A DNA stretch of 64,000 nucleotides from Diaporthe sp. PMI_573. Lineage: Eukaryota > Ascomycota > Sordariomycetes > Diaporthales > Diaporthaceae. The notes under the pieces are model-generated. The model saw only the letters and a program-made list of their open reading frames with translations. It was not told where the DNA came from and did no database searches. The translations under genes and the position numbers were made by a program. Every line of letters begins with the position of its first letter. Position 1 is the stretch's first letter. Of this stretch, positions 10,881 through 20,654 are shown piece after piece. Location: NCBI GenBank assembly GCA_021399435.1, contig JAJTUP010000073.1:1-64000 (forward strand), in the 5' to 3' direction.

Positions 10881-11671
10881 TTACCGAAGCCCGTGGAAAC
10901 GCTGATATAGAGTATTGTCTTCTTTGACCAGCTCCAGAAAGATCTGATAAGGCAGCCCCGGAAAGTTGTCAAAGACGATCACATCGCCTGACGCTTCATC
11001 TTGAGCTGCACGCAAATTCCGGAGAAGCTCGAGGAGGTCTAGAGCCCGCTGGCGGGCCTGACTACGAGTAAACACTGCCAGGCTGTCGGCTTCCTGCTCC
11101 GCGGTTCCCGCTGGAGCTTCGTCACTCTCAAAAAGTGTCTTTTCAGCTTCCTCGCTAGGACCTTCGGCGGCCCTGCCGTGGGTGGAGTCGAAAGACGCCG
11201 ATGCTCCGAGGTTAAGATTGGCCGCTCCAGGGAGGATCTCGGAGAACGATTTATTGGCCCCGCCAGGAGACTGTATGTTCTTGGTTACCCGCCAGTCCTT
11301 GAATGTTTGGCGAGGCATTGACCAAGTGATCCACTTGAGACGTACGGGAAGCAGTGGTACAGCGACAAACTGATCAAGACGCTTGATATGTGCGAGACTT
11401 CCACGGGAGAAAAAGACGCTGCCACAATCAAGGAAATTGGTTTTAGACCTCAAAATCCAATACACACCTGAACAGCGGTAAGAGAATCTGAGTCCTCTGT
11501 ATATCCAATGGCCGACTGGAGCGTCTCTATCAAATGCTGTTGCGCCACGAGCTTACCCCTGCGCCCGTGGACCTCAAAAGTCTTTACATGGGCCAGGGTG
11601 GCATTGTTGTCGAGGAAGAACAGCTGGCACCTCAGCAAACGATTCGTCCTATGCTGAGATTGAAGCTGGGC
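10881..11671 (-). CDS. Unrecognised open region, possibly two exons
   Basis: Two overlapping minus-strand frames are candidates. The first (11671 to about 11468) begins MAQLQSQHRTNRLL and contains KTFEVHGRRGKLVAQQHLIE. The second (11465 to 10881, no ATG) contains SVFFSRGSLAHIKRLDQF, a low-complexity acidic middle, and an amphipathic stretch RALDLLELLRNLRAAQDEAS. A GTGTGT donor follows ...LTAVQ, but no acceptor joins the frames cleanly. It lies just downstream of an NLR linker fragment and may be that gene's decayed continuation. Function is unknown. Confidence 0.3.
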
Positions 11672-11696
11672 CATCTGGTAAAGGCTGCGGGGCACC

Positions 11697-11864
11697 TAGG
11701 ATCCACTTGTAACAGTCATGCAGCAGACCCCCTTTTGTCTGCTCAATACGCCGTTTATCGTCGCGAGGATCAGATGGCCTTAGGTTTTCAAGGCATTCCT
11801 GGTTTTCTAGCAGGGGTTGTATAGTTATCAGCTGAACTATCCTCTTCCTCTCAAGAAAGCTCAT
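11697..11864 (-). pseudogene. NLR (NACHT-type) inter-domain motif fragment
   Basis: The minus strand reads ENQECLENLRPSDPRDDK, then RRIEQTKGGLLHDCYKWIL. This matches the conserved segment just before the nucleotide-binding domain of many fungal NLR proteins, which act in non-self recognition and regulated cell death. The P-loop segment that should follow was not found. The upstream side is occupied by a hAT fragment, so the NLR gene appears to have been disrupted there. Confidence 0.55.
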
Positions 11865-11865
11865 A

Positions 11866-12684
11866 AATAAGACAATTAGTTAGCCGATCAATTAGCAGTG
11901 TATCGAAAATTAGAGATGCCTGGGTTTTACCACTATGGCTATAGCGACATTCTGGCATCGCTAGCAGTGCCCTTCGTGGCTGATAATCCTGATCAACCCA
12001 TCGCGCAGAGATGGCGAGTATCCCATGGCGATGGGGCGATGTCCAGAGATCAGAGAGGATATGGATCTTCGAGATGGAAGCTTCAAGACTTGCCATGAGC
12101 TGAGAAGAATATAACTCATATGTGGCATCAATTAGTCGCATTAGAGCACTTCGGTTGGTCACTAAAAGGTCCTCTATAGCAGGATTAGCTGCTAGCATAA
12201 CCTCTTGCATCTCATCCCAGGTAATTGCTGAGAAGGCAAGCCGGCGGCGTGTGATTAGGCTGATTATTGCATCTAAGTACCGATCGCGGTCGAACATACG
12301 GCGGAGAGAGGCATCCGAGTAACGAGAGGGAAATAAAGCATCAATCCGAGGGCGTTTGGCTTCCCTTTCATCATCTAGAACATCAGAACTGCCCCCAATG
12401 AGCGTGCGATCGAGGGAAGAGATAATATCGGCATGGCACCGCCGGGCGTGATGCCATGCGTTGTCCCGCTTCCGATTCGCCCAGGGCTTATCGGCAGGGC
12501 AATGGAGACATCGATATATCACCATACCCCTAGATTTGCGCGTACGTGACCCGCCGGTGGTGTTCTGGGTGTCCTCATCAGGATACGTTGCTTTGAAGAA
12601 GAGGAAAAAGTCCAGAGACGTCCCAGTAATGGGCTGGTCCGAAATCGAGGGCGTAGAGGCGGCGGTGGTCTGAGAGGATGTCAT
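11866..12684 (-). pseudogene. hAT transposase N-terminal part (hAT-3)
   Basis: The frame begins MTSSQTTAASTPSISDQP at a good ATG. It holds a BED-like finger (YRCLHCPADKPW...HHARRCH), then the catalytic-domain start with SKIHILSDLWTSPHRHG, where the Asp is the likely first acidic residue. It ends after RYSHSGKTQASLIFDTLL. The second half, including the remaining acidic residues and the hATC block, is absent. The 5' flank carries a dense GATATC palindrome cluster at 12840-12975. Confidence 0.75.
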
Positions 12685-12839
12685 GGTCGATAAATCACCT
12701 GGATAAGCTAATTGTGCTAGTATACCTAAGGCCGCTTGAACGAGTACTGAGATGGTGCTGATGTTGAAATTGAGAGAAGTTTTTTCATCATCTAACTAAT
12801 CAATTGATAAGATCTTTTCAGCCAATCAGAGAGCGGTAT

Positions 12840-12975
12840 TTAGGTGGATATCAATCTGGATATCCATTTAAGAGGCAGAGAGTTATATCGATATCGATAT
12901 ATATCAATATCGATATATCCAGATAGCAGAGTTGATATCGACATATCATATCCAAATACGCAGGTCTGCTCAACC
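12840..12975. repeat. GATATC/ATCGAT palindrome cluster at hAT-3 5' end
   Basis: Repeated GGATATC, TATCGATATCGATA and GATATCGA words occur upstream of the hAT-3 transposase start, ending near a CAGACCTGC-like terminus (minus strand, about 12970). It is interpreted as the subterminal repeat region of that element. Confidence 0.6.
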
Positions 12976-13224
12976 CAGACAAGTATAATCACCTAATTGA
13001 TCAGATTGAACGAAACGGGGGCAGAACGCTACGAAACTCTTCCAAGAAGCCGCTTTGATAGATAGCGCTAGCTTGTTTGGAGTCTAAATTATCCCCGAGG
13101 TGATATCTAATAGGAACTTAGATACGAATATTCGACCTCTTGAAACGAGTTCTCCATTTGCATGTCGTCAGACCCATTACATTCCATATTTTAGAATCAC
13201 TTAGAGGATATCATCAAAGCAAAG

Positions 13225-14097
13225 TTGCAACACATGCCAGGTAATATCTATAGCTCGGAATTAAGGAACGCTGCTAAGAAAATCAAGGGCCTGGGGGATG
13301 CAGCAGTGGAATTTGATGGAGTAAAAGACAGGAAAGGCCCAGATACTTCCTTGTATAACAGTAGTTATACTTCGGACGGAAAAGAGATCCAACCGCCATT
13401 TCTCATCAAGGTCAACTAGACTAACCTCACGAGTAAGAAATTAGCCAAGAAGGCAGAGAAATACATCCAGCTATCTAAAGGGGAGGTTCGCACTGTCGTC
13501 ACCGTCAATCTATATCCTATATACCAAAGGTCCAACAAAGGAAAGTCCCTAAAGAATGACCAAAAAGGTCCAGCTCCGGCGGTTATTTCGGTACGGAGGT
13601 CTTATGGAGGCGAAGACCAGCAAGCCGCAACACCACGAAAGGATTTCGACAAAGTAATTATGTCTTTCTCGCTGTTTGTCTCCATGTTTAAATTTCCTCG
13701 TTGAACCTCTGACTCTTCTAAATTATTGACTTTTTCATAAACCTTCCGAAATTTAGACGGCAAGCCCAATGGCGATTTTGAATTGGTTCTCTTCCTTAGC
13801 GACTTTATGTGTCAAGATTGTGCGAATGCACTACCTGGCTGTACCGACGCGATGATCAAGATTACTGCAGAGGAACTCTGTGATATCTACAAAGAGGGCG
13901 TTAGGAAGCATGTCGATAAACTTGAATGGAAGTCTAAGCAGACGGGCTGCGCTCCGCCGCGGCAACACGAAACAGAATATTGCGGCCTCCTGCACACTAT
14001 AGTCAAGCGCAATGATGTCGTCCTCTTGAGAAAACGCCAGGTACTACACCCGTCATGGCTCGGGCCGGGTAAGAGGCCGCAAGATGATCCCTTCTAG
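13225..14097 (+). pseudogene. Uma2-like (PD-(D/E)XK fold) gene, decayed copy
   Basis: The frame contains VEFDGVKDRKGPDTSL and PPFLIKVN, then a TAG, then KKLAKKAEKYIQLSKGEV and RTVVTVNLYPI. It aligns with the intact gene at 32.5 kb, where the same block reads LVVEVAWSQ...LRQKARNYITWSKGAVRTVV. A 103-bp intron (13654-13756) sits at the equivalent position. It is followed by GKPNGDFELVLFLSDFM, matching GNLVLGADLHLSLKDFI. The probable catalytic Glu of the EV motif is Lys here (IKV), and a stop interrupts the frame. Confidence 0.55.
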
Positions 14098-14109
14098 ACC
14101 GCTACCACC

Positions 14110-14349
14110 ATGGAAGCACCAATGCCCTCGACATCATTGCAGCATTGGGCTGCTAACCCCTCTGCCATCTTGTCCCCTAATGCACGAGGCTTTAGGCTTC
14201 TCCACGTTGCCTGCGCACATGCTCAGCTGCCAACAGTGCGTCTCCTGACTGACAAACGCCGACCCTGGGCAAGTCGGTTCGGAGATGCACACAACATAGC
14301 CACAGAGCGGGAACTCCGAAATACACGGTTCCATAGACGGCTCGAGTAA
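14110..14349 (+). CDS. Short ORF with ankyrin-like segment
   Basis: The 79-aa frame contains GFRLLHVACAHAQLPTVRLL, which resembles one ankyrin repeat (G-x-LH-A...G...VxLL). Only one partial unit is present. It could be a fragment of an ankyrin protein or a chance resemblance. Confidence 0.2.
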   Translation: MEAPMPSTSLQHWAANPSAILSPNARGFRLLHVACAHAQLPTVRLLTDKRRPWASRFGDAHNIATERELRNTRFHRRLE

Positions 14350-14589
14350 TTTTCTTATGTCTTCGTCTTTCGACCTTGCAATTGTGATTAGAGCGTTACT
14401 TGCGAGTTAGCAGAATGATAGTGATGAATTCGGCATTTAACCACCAACCTGCTTCACAATTGATCCACCTTAACTGTGCCGTTAAGGTGTTCACCTCTTT
14501 TGATATCACCGACTATACTCTTTGGTGGTGGTCGTGAAAAGAATGACACAACGGGCATCTCTATTTGCAAGGATATCAAGCCGAGCGTT

Positions 14590-14785
14590 GTCTGTTCAGA
14601 TACAATACTGCAACTACTGTACTGTACTGCGAATATACAGTACTACAATTCTGAAAATACAGTACAGTATGTACAACACATCTAGCTATTTCATTTCACA
14701 AGTACTATACAGGTACGTCATATAAAGTAAAAGTACACCATCAACCGTCATCTCTGCGAGGTGTCAAATCAAGTACTGTACTTAT
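14590..14785. repeat. TACTGTA/TACAGTA palindrome cluster
   Basis: At least six TACTGTAC or TACAGTAC-type words lie in about 190 bp, ending about 175 bp upstream of the small secreted protein gene. They could be an old element end or promoter operators. Confidence 0.5.
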
Positions 14786-14831
14786 TGCAGATTCATTGAC
14801 TTTGACCACCAGGGTGGCACCCAGTGCAAGC

Positions 14832-14839
14832 TATATAAA
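14832..14839 (+). promoter_or_regulatory. TATA box candidate of the secreted-protein gene
   Basis: TATATAAA lies 120 bp upstream of the ATG at 14959. Spacing and match are typical for a strongly regulated fungal promoter. Confidence 0.5.
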
Positions 14840-14958
14840 TCATGGTCCATTACTCTATTACTGTAAAGGTAGCCGTGACCTTTTTTTGTGAAAAACAAAA
14901 ACAAAACAAAACAGAAATCAATACGCCGACCGCAACTCACACTTCAACTTCCGGAAAT

Positions 14959-15421
14959 ATGAATACTCTTGCTTTCTTTGCAGCTTTTCTCACACTTGGG
15001 GCTCTTGCTATGCCTCAACCCTCAGTGTTTGCCGACAAGGATGATTCCATCAACTGGATTGAGGCTCGCCAAATCCTAGGGCTTGAGGGTAGGATAGTGA
15101 CAACGTCGGCATACCTGAGCTCTTCGCTAATACGTGTTCATAGCAGACTCCGTGAATTCTCACGACAAAGCTGAAAATAATGTGGAGTCCCGTATATTTC
15201 TAACCGCTCCTTCCGAGCACAATTCAAACAGCGGAGCCGACTCTGTTCTCCCGGAAACTCCATCCGACATGACCGTGGTGAATGTCCGGACGTCTCTGCC
15301 GTACTCAGATGAGGCGACGCAGTCAGGGATCCAGGCCGACGGATATGTGTCAAAGCTCGAACCCCGTGAGATGGTTTCAGGCCCCAGGCCAACGGTGACT
15401 GTTTACATTGTTCTGCCTTAG
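14959..15421 (+). CDS. Small secreted protein, 135 aa, two exons
   Basis: Exons are 14959..15088 and 15144..15421. The 55-bp intron starts GTAGGA and has a GCTAAT branch and a TAG acceptor. The N-terminus MNTLAFFAAFLTLGALAM is a clear signal peptide, with cleavage probably after ALA. The mature part is acidic and Ser/Asn-rich (DKDDSINWIEARQILG, SHDKAENNVES) and has no cysteine. No domain is recognised. A TATA box precedes it. Size, signal peptide and TE-rich surroundings fit a fungal effector-like or other secreted protein, but nothing demonstrates a role. Confidence 0.6.
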
Positions 15422-16581
15422 GCTTGATTCTGGGCGTGGGCAACAGAGGTTCTAGAGAAATAAGCGAGTCAAATGCGAGCCGCGTCTGGACGGACAGGCT
15501 TCTGGGAGATGACAGCGCAAGTGGGAGATTGAACGATTTTGAATTCCGTCCAATAAGAGCGTGAAAATCGACTATAACGACTTAACCGCTTAGATGACGT
15601 TCTTCTAATACAAATTGCGGGCCTTAAGATACAATTGTGAACCAGTTTTGTCATACATTTATGCGGAAACTCTTTAAAACGTAAGCTCCAAAACCACAAT
15701 ATGTATCCCATATCCTCAATGGAAAATAAAGAAAGCGGATAAATTCGCTTCTAGAGGTACTCAAGCCCATCTTAGCGTTCTTTAATACCGGATTCGTTAT
15801 ACGACAATAATGTGAAGTTTTCTGCATCGTCGCTATCTGCAGATACCACTCCCGCTTCAATTTGAGCCCTCCGAATAGCCTCAATATTGGCGAAAGATTC
15901 ATTTGGGTCGATTTGAACCTTCTTCCTTCGGACTGTCCTGCTGGCTTCAATCTAGGCTTCCAGCTCCTAATTTTTTTGTGAGGACATCGCCAGATCGTAG
16001 TCGCCCGCCCTCGTCAGCGTTCCAGCGATTAGCCGGTTTGATCGCCTTCACTATAGGTAATTGCATAAGGTCAAACCAAGACCCAACGTTTGTTGTTTAC
16101 CCGCCCCAGCTGCCGTCGGTTCGTGGTGGCAACGGACCGTTAGAAGGGGGAAATGAACCTAAATTCGGTCCTGGTACCCCGCGTGTGACTATGTTGTGGC
16201 AAGAGGTTCAATAGTATGGCCGCTGCAGCTGCATCATGATCATCGACGAGAACAAAGATACTCTTCCTCCCCCAGGTCGACTCGATGTCACTGCGGGCGC
16301 CCCCAATAACCCCTTGCGAAATCAATATGTCATTCTTTAAAATTTGAGAGGACTCGCAGTCACATCGACCTACCTTAGCGAGAACTTAGTCATCCATAAT
16401 TGGCAGTAGAGTGGGCCTTCATAAGTACAAGTATGCACGCTAGATGGCTTTCAGAAGTATGTAAAAACATCATTATATGAAAGGTTCCTCAAATGTATTA
16501 TTGCATATATAGTATTCTGTAACATTGTATATACCCTCACAGTCTGATTCAAGCCTCTGTCGCTTTGATTATTCCACCCTT
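15422..16581. other. No confident gene
   Basis: A minus-strand stretch at 16140-16325 looks coding-like (GARSDIESTWGRKSIFVLVD) but has no recognised family and no gene structure. The rest shows nothing. Confidence 0.4.
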
Positions 16582-17001
16582 ATGTCGTATGGTCCTCCGA
16601 TGAATTCTCGTACATCATTGTCTCCATCTGCTCTTCGTAAAGATTATGTGTATTGGGTCTGGAGTTTTGTCCGGTCTGCTGAAAGGTGGTTTCAAGGCGA
16701 GATTGCGAGCTATTTGAAGTGGCAAGGGCCCGGAGGAGTCGGCCGGCGGCGACAACCATCCAGAGCAGCGAAAGAAAAATTGAAGACGGGTGACTATACC
16801 CTGACTACCAACATGCTAGAGCCGGCCACAATAACCACAATTACCTCGGGCGTTGTCGACAGAGATAGCATTAAATCTTTTAAAGATATTACCGAGCAGG
16901 GAATAAAGAGAGCACTGGCGGAATTCCGAACACGGTTGAGCAGGCTTATCTGGACTAAGAGCGAGGAGTTGAAGTCCCGTCGTGCACGGGACAATATTTG
17001 A
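16582..17001 (+). CDS. Hypothetical protein, 139 aa
   Basis: The open frame starts MSYGPPMNSRTSLSPSALRK. It contains YVYWVWSFVRSAERWFQG and a basic helical end (LIWTKSEELKSRRARD). No family is recognised. It ends about 100 bp before a TIR element. It may be a fragment of a longer gene. Confidence 0.3.
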   Translation: MSYGPPMNSRTSLSPSALRKDYVYWVWSFVRSAERWFQGEIASYLKWQGPGGVGRRRQPSRAAKEKLKTGDYTLTTNMLEPATITTITSGVVDRDSIKSFKDITEQGIKRALAEFRTRLSRLIWTKSEELKSRRARDNI

Positions 17002-17100
17002 TGCATCTGCCTCCTGGCTGGCAAGGATCTAGACTGCTCGGCCGGAAATGATTGCGGTCATGACGAAGCGAGCCGGGAGTTCCACGCCTGGGTTTCGGTA

Positions 17101-17989
17101 AGAATGCGGATATTCGCGTACCCTAAATCGGATGCCGCGTACCTTTTTCTGACTAATCATGCTGGCCCCTGTGCCTGAATTAAAAAACACTATAGGTTCG
17201 CCATACAAATAATTAACGTGATTACACCAACTAACATACCGCTGGATGCCACTATTCCCACATACTTAAGGGCACCAAATAAGCACTATTAGACCCAAGT
17301 GTTGGCAAACGTTGCCCAAATTAAGCAAATTAAGCACTATTAGACCCAAGTATTGCCCATGATGCCCACGATGCCCACGTCGTCGCCAACGTGACCCAGC
17401 TAGTCGAATAGTAAGTCAACAAAGCCGGGCATCATGGCGACGATCTCGTCCTGCGTTTCCTTGGTGCCCTTGGCGCCCTTGCCGCCCTCGCCGCCATTAC
17501 TGTCGTCGCCGTCGATATTACCAGCCGTTAGGTCTACGCATGGCAGCTGGTTAACAGTCCTCTATGTCTCTGTCTGCTGCCTCTTAGCCGCTGGCTGTAA
17601 GCTTAAGGGTATAGCCGCCGGCAATGCCGTACCTTCGGCTCTTCGCTACAGTCCGCCTGCCACATCGCCTCAAGTCCCGAGTAGTCAAGGACATCCGCCA
17701 TTGCCGTAACACCACCGAAACGATATCTAAATAGCTAGGGTATATCTTTAGTGCTCAATTGATTGATTCTACGAAGTATTTAATCGATATCACGAAGCGT
17801 TGATGTTGGGTGGGTAGTTGAATGTTAGTGGGTTCAGGAGGTTTAGCAGAGCATATGGTTGAGGCTGCAAAACGCACCATGTTGACCGGTGGCGTATAGT
17901 GAAATGGGAGTCTCTGATTGGCTGCAGCCCTGCTTAGTCAGAAAAAGGTACGCGGTATCCGATTTAGGGTACGCGAATATCCGCATTCT
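17101..17989. mobile_element. 889-bp non-autonomous TIR element (MITE-like)
   Basis: Perfectly placed inverted arms of 56 bp (17101-17156 and 17934-17989) differ at one position and begin AGAATGCGGATATTCGCG. They are flanked by the 6-bp direct repeat TCGGTA at 17095-17100 and 17990-17995. The interior has no transposase. It includes the dispersed 105-bp repeat also found at 10.7 kb. A diverged copy of the left arm and adjoining about 100 bp is found at 37850-37975. The superfamily is unclear: a 6-bp duplication does not fit TA-specific pogo elements. Confidence 0.85.
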
Positions 17990-17995
17990 TCGGTA

Positions 17996-18668
17996 AAAGG
18001 CAGGTGACTCTGCATCACATAGGGTCAACCACACATTATTCATTTCAGCATCTCCTAGCTAGCAGCATTTTTGTCAAGCAATTGTTGTGCTTTAGCAATT
18101 GGTTTATATAGACTAATGCCAATTTACACAAATATATAATATTTATTTCGTATCTTTATTTCAGAAAACGCAGCTTACATGTGGGTGTTGAAGGAAATAA
18201 GGAATTAAAATGATCTTAGCAACAAGAACATATAACTAACAGCCGAAAAAAGATACGCCCTTTAGTAATTGTAATTTCGTATAAAATAACTAAACGTACA
18301 CTACAGTCTTACACAGCGGGATTCCGAAGGATTTATGGTCAGATCAACTCTATAGACAACTCCTCATGTTCTTCAGTGCTTAGTAAAATTCAACGATCGG
18401 GACGTTTCCTGAGGGTTTTCATCGCTGATGGCACCACAGCCCCGGAGGTTCCCAAACTAGTGGTGTGAAACTCTGGACAGAGTCACCGCGGTTGTTGTTG
18501 GTGAAGAGGGGACTTTCGAGGTTTATCTCTTTCAGCACAAGGTTACGTTCTGTTTGGGGGGGGGGGTATCGGTTGACGGGGATCAGAGTGTTGGCGGTGA
18601 GTCCGAAAATTGGTTACCAATCATACCTAAAGGGACCAGTGACAATCCTTGTCCGCATGGTCAAACCA
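17996..18668. other. No gene recognised
   Basis: Mostly AT-rich 3' flank of the TPR-2EXR gene, with an 11-bp G run near 18557. No coding content is supported. Confidence 0.5.
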
Positions 18669-20147
18669 TCAGTCATGAGTACTATCCCGATTTTGGTTAT
18701 CCATGAGAACCTGAACTATTTTATCTGTGTAACCGATATTGTGCCGCCGGAAATACTCTAATGCAAATGTATGAAAATGACTCCATTTATCACAACCCAA
18801 CAATTCTCTAGACGGATCTGATAGGTTGGACGTCTTACGGCGGACCCATCTGAGCAATGGCTTCTCTGAATGATGTATTTCGAAACGTGTAGGAAGAACT
18901 GGTAGTTCAGATGAATAAGTAAGGACGAATTCATGAGGGGCAATATTATCACGACCCCATCGTGAAACGGTACGATTTGTTGGCACCAGATCTTCTTCGT
19001 ATATATTCTTGAAATCCTCCGCCCAAAAGCAAATTGGACACGGTGATTTCTTATCCAACTTCCGAACAGAAGAGGTGTATTTATCAGGGAATTCTTCGCA
19101 GTGGTGAGCTGACCATACTTGTTGGTATTCTCCTGGTGACAAGAGATATCGCTCTGCGTCATGCCTGGACAATACCCACAGTTCTTGCAGCTGAGGGAGA
19201 TCACGAAGGAGACTGGGGATGGTCTCTTTGGCCCATTGAAGAGCAACTTTCTGGAAAGGGAGAATTTCAGCCATCAAGAGAGGGTTCAGCTGCTCAACAT
19301 CGCCCGTGATATAAAAAATATCTTGCGCAAAATTGACAGCCAGGGGAACGTTCTGCTCTCCAATAACAATAAAGTCATGATTGTGATAGGAATATTGTTG
19401 AAAATAGATTCCATAGCTTTCTTTACACACCAAAGGCAGGTTTTGGGTTTGGGTGTAAGCCGTTTTGATCTTGTTATCCTGCACACAAAGTTTGACAATT
19501 TTAGTCTGCATCACGCTATGGGCTGCTGCGAGTTCCCAAACTAAATTGCGAATCTCAGGAGGTAGCAAGGGGAAGAGTGCGAATTGGATCGACCCTTTTG
19601 GCTGAATTCTCCCGGTTGTTGATGGATGTGATTGTGAAAGCCTGTGCTGCATTTTAGCAAGATACTCAAGTATCTTGGTTGTTTTCTGCACGAAAGGGTC
19701 TTTCAGGCTATTCGGCTGTTGTAAAGATGCTAGTACCTCCAGGACCAGAGTTTCGGCTTTATCCTTGTTATCCAGTATCGCATACACAGATGCTAGGTTG
19801 CACTTGCAGACGAGTGTCTCCGTTTGAGAATGACCCTCTTGTTGCATCTTCATTAATGTGAGATTAAGTATATCTTTTGCCTCGGTGTGCTTCTTCTGCT
19901 TCACGTATATTGAAGCCATGTTATTTAGAATTGCAAGTTTGTCGGGGTCTCCCCGTTTCATGCGTACAAGGGTCTCTATCAAAACCCCCTCTGCTTTCTT
20001 GTACTTCCCCTCTGTGTAGAGGTTCATCCAAGAATTTGCGACATTCTCTTTTCTCTCAGGTTGCCAGGTTTTAAAAATTCGAGTATTTCCGACATCGGTA
20101 AAAGTGGCATTGTTCAAAGCCTGTTCGATACAGTATAGAAAAGTCAT
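18669..20147 (-). CDS. TPR-2EXR domain protein, 492 aa
   Basis: This is a single-exon gene without lesions. Residues about 40-165 form three tetratricopeptide-like units of the kinesin-light-chain/NLR type: YTEGKYKKAEGVLIETLV, LAILNNMASIYVKQKKHTEA and CKCNLASVYAILDNKDKAET. Residues about 188-270 begin with FALFPLLPPEIRNLVWELAA, the signature of the fungal 2EXR domain. The remainder includes a CPICFW motif and a charged C-terminus. 2EXR proteins are numerous in Pezizomycotina and mostly uncharacterised; TPR arrays usually mediate protein contacts. The TPR part resembles tails of fungal NLRs, so the fusion may derive from one. It is the best-preserved non-transposon gene in this half of the window. 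Confidence 0.75.
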   Translation of the reverse strand: MTFLYCIEQALNNATFTDVGNTRIFKTWQPERKENVANSWMNLYTEGKYKKAEGVLIETLVRMKRGDPDKLAILNNMASIYVKQKKHTEAKDILNLTLMKMQQEGHSQTETLVCKCNLASVYAILDNKDKAETLVLEVLASLQQPNSLKDPFVQKTTKILEYLAKMQHRLSQSHPSTTGRIQPKGSIQFALFPLLPPEIRNLVWELAAAHSVMQTKIVKLCVQDNKIKTAYTQTQNLPLVCKESYGIYFQQYSYHNHDFIVIGEQNVPLAVNFAQDIFYITGDVEQLNPLLMAEILPFQKVALQWAKETIPSLLRDLPQLQELWVLSRHDAERYLLSPGEYQQVWSAHHCEEFPDKYTSSVRKLDKKSPCPICFWAEDFKNIYEEDLVPTNRTVSRWGRDNIAPHEFVLTYSSELPVLPTRFEIHHSEKPLLRWVRRKTSNLSDPSRELLGCDKWSHFHTFALEYFRRHNIGYTDKIVQVLMDNQNRDSTHD

Positions 20148-20499
20148 GTTGCTCTACAGAGAAAGAAATGATTTATAATTGTTCTGTCACACGACGTGTC
20201 TTAAGATGATACTGGGCGTTTATATTATAATTGAGAGATGGAAACGATTCGCTACCTAGAGAAATTATGGTACATTCACTGCATTATATAGGATTCTCTG
20301 AGGCTGGATTTGAGTGAGGGCTGTAAGCCTACACCACTTTAAGATATAAAGAAATCGTTTTGAGAATGACAGTCTCCGATGCTTCGGACGAGGTAGGACT
20401 CAGGGATACATATTCGGAACGCGTAACCTTATACAAGCTTATAGGGCTTACCCACACTCTGCACTTGCATCAAACAATGATTCTCCGTCTACAATAAGG
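20148..20499. other. Probable 5' flank of the TPR-2EXR gene
   Basis: Non-coding sequence between the TPR-2EXR start and the end of hAT-2. It presumably holds the gene's promoter; no clear core element is seen. Confidence 0.4.
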
Positions 20500-20510
20500 C
20501 AAGGTTCCGA

Positions 20511-20645
20511 TCAATGCCACACAACATCACATAGCACGTGCATTGAGTTGATGTTGACATGACGTCCAAACCTCGCGTGATGTTGATCAACATGCCCGTA
20601 GTGTGATGTGTATATGTACAATGTTGATTTCGTTGACATCACCCC
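20511..20645. repeat. hAT-2 subterminal repeats, 3' side
   Basis: Words of the GATGTTGATCAACATG type and halves of it (GTTGATGTTGAC, AACATCAC) recur through about 130 bp. They mirror the cluster at the other end of the element. Confidence 0.75.
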
Positions 20646-20654
20646 GGTCGTCGC

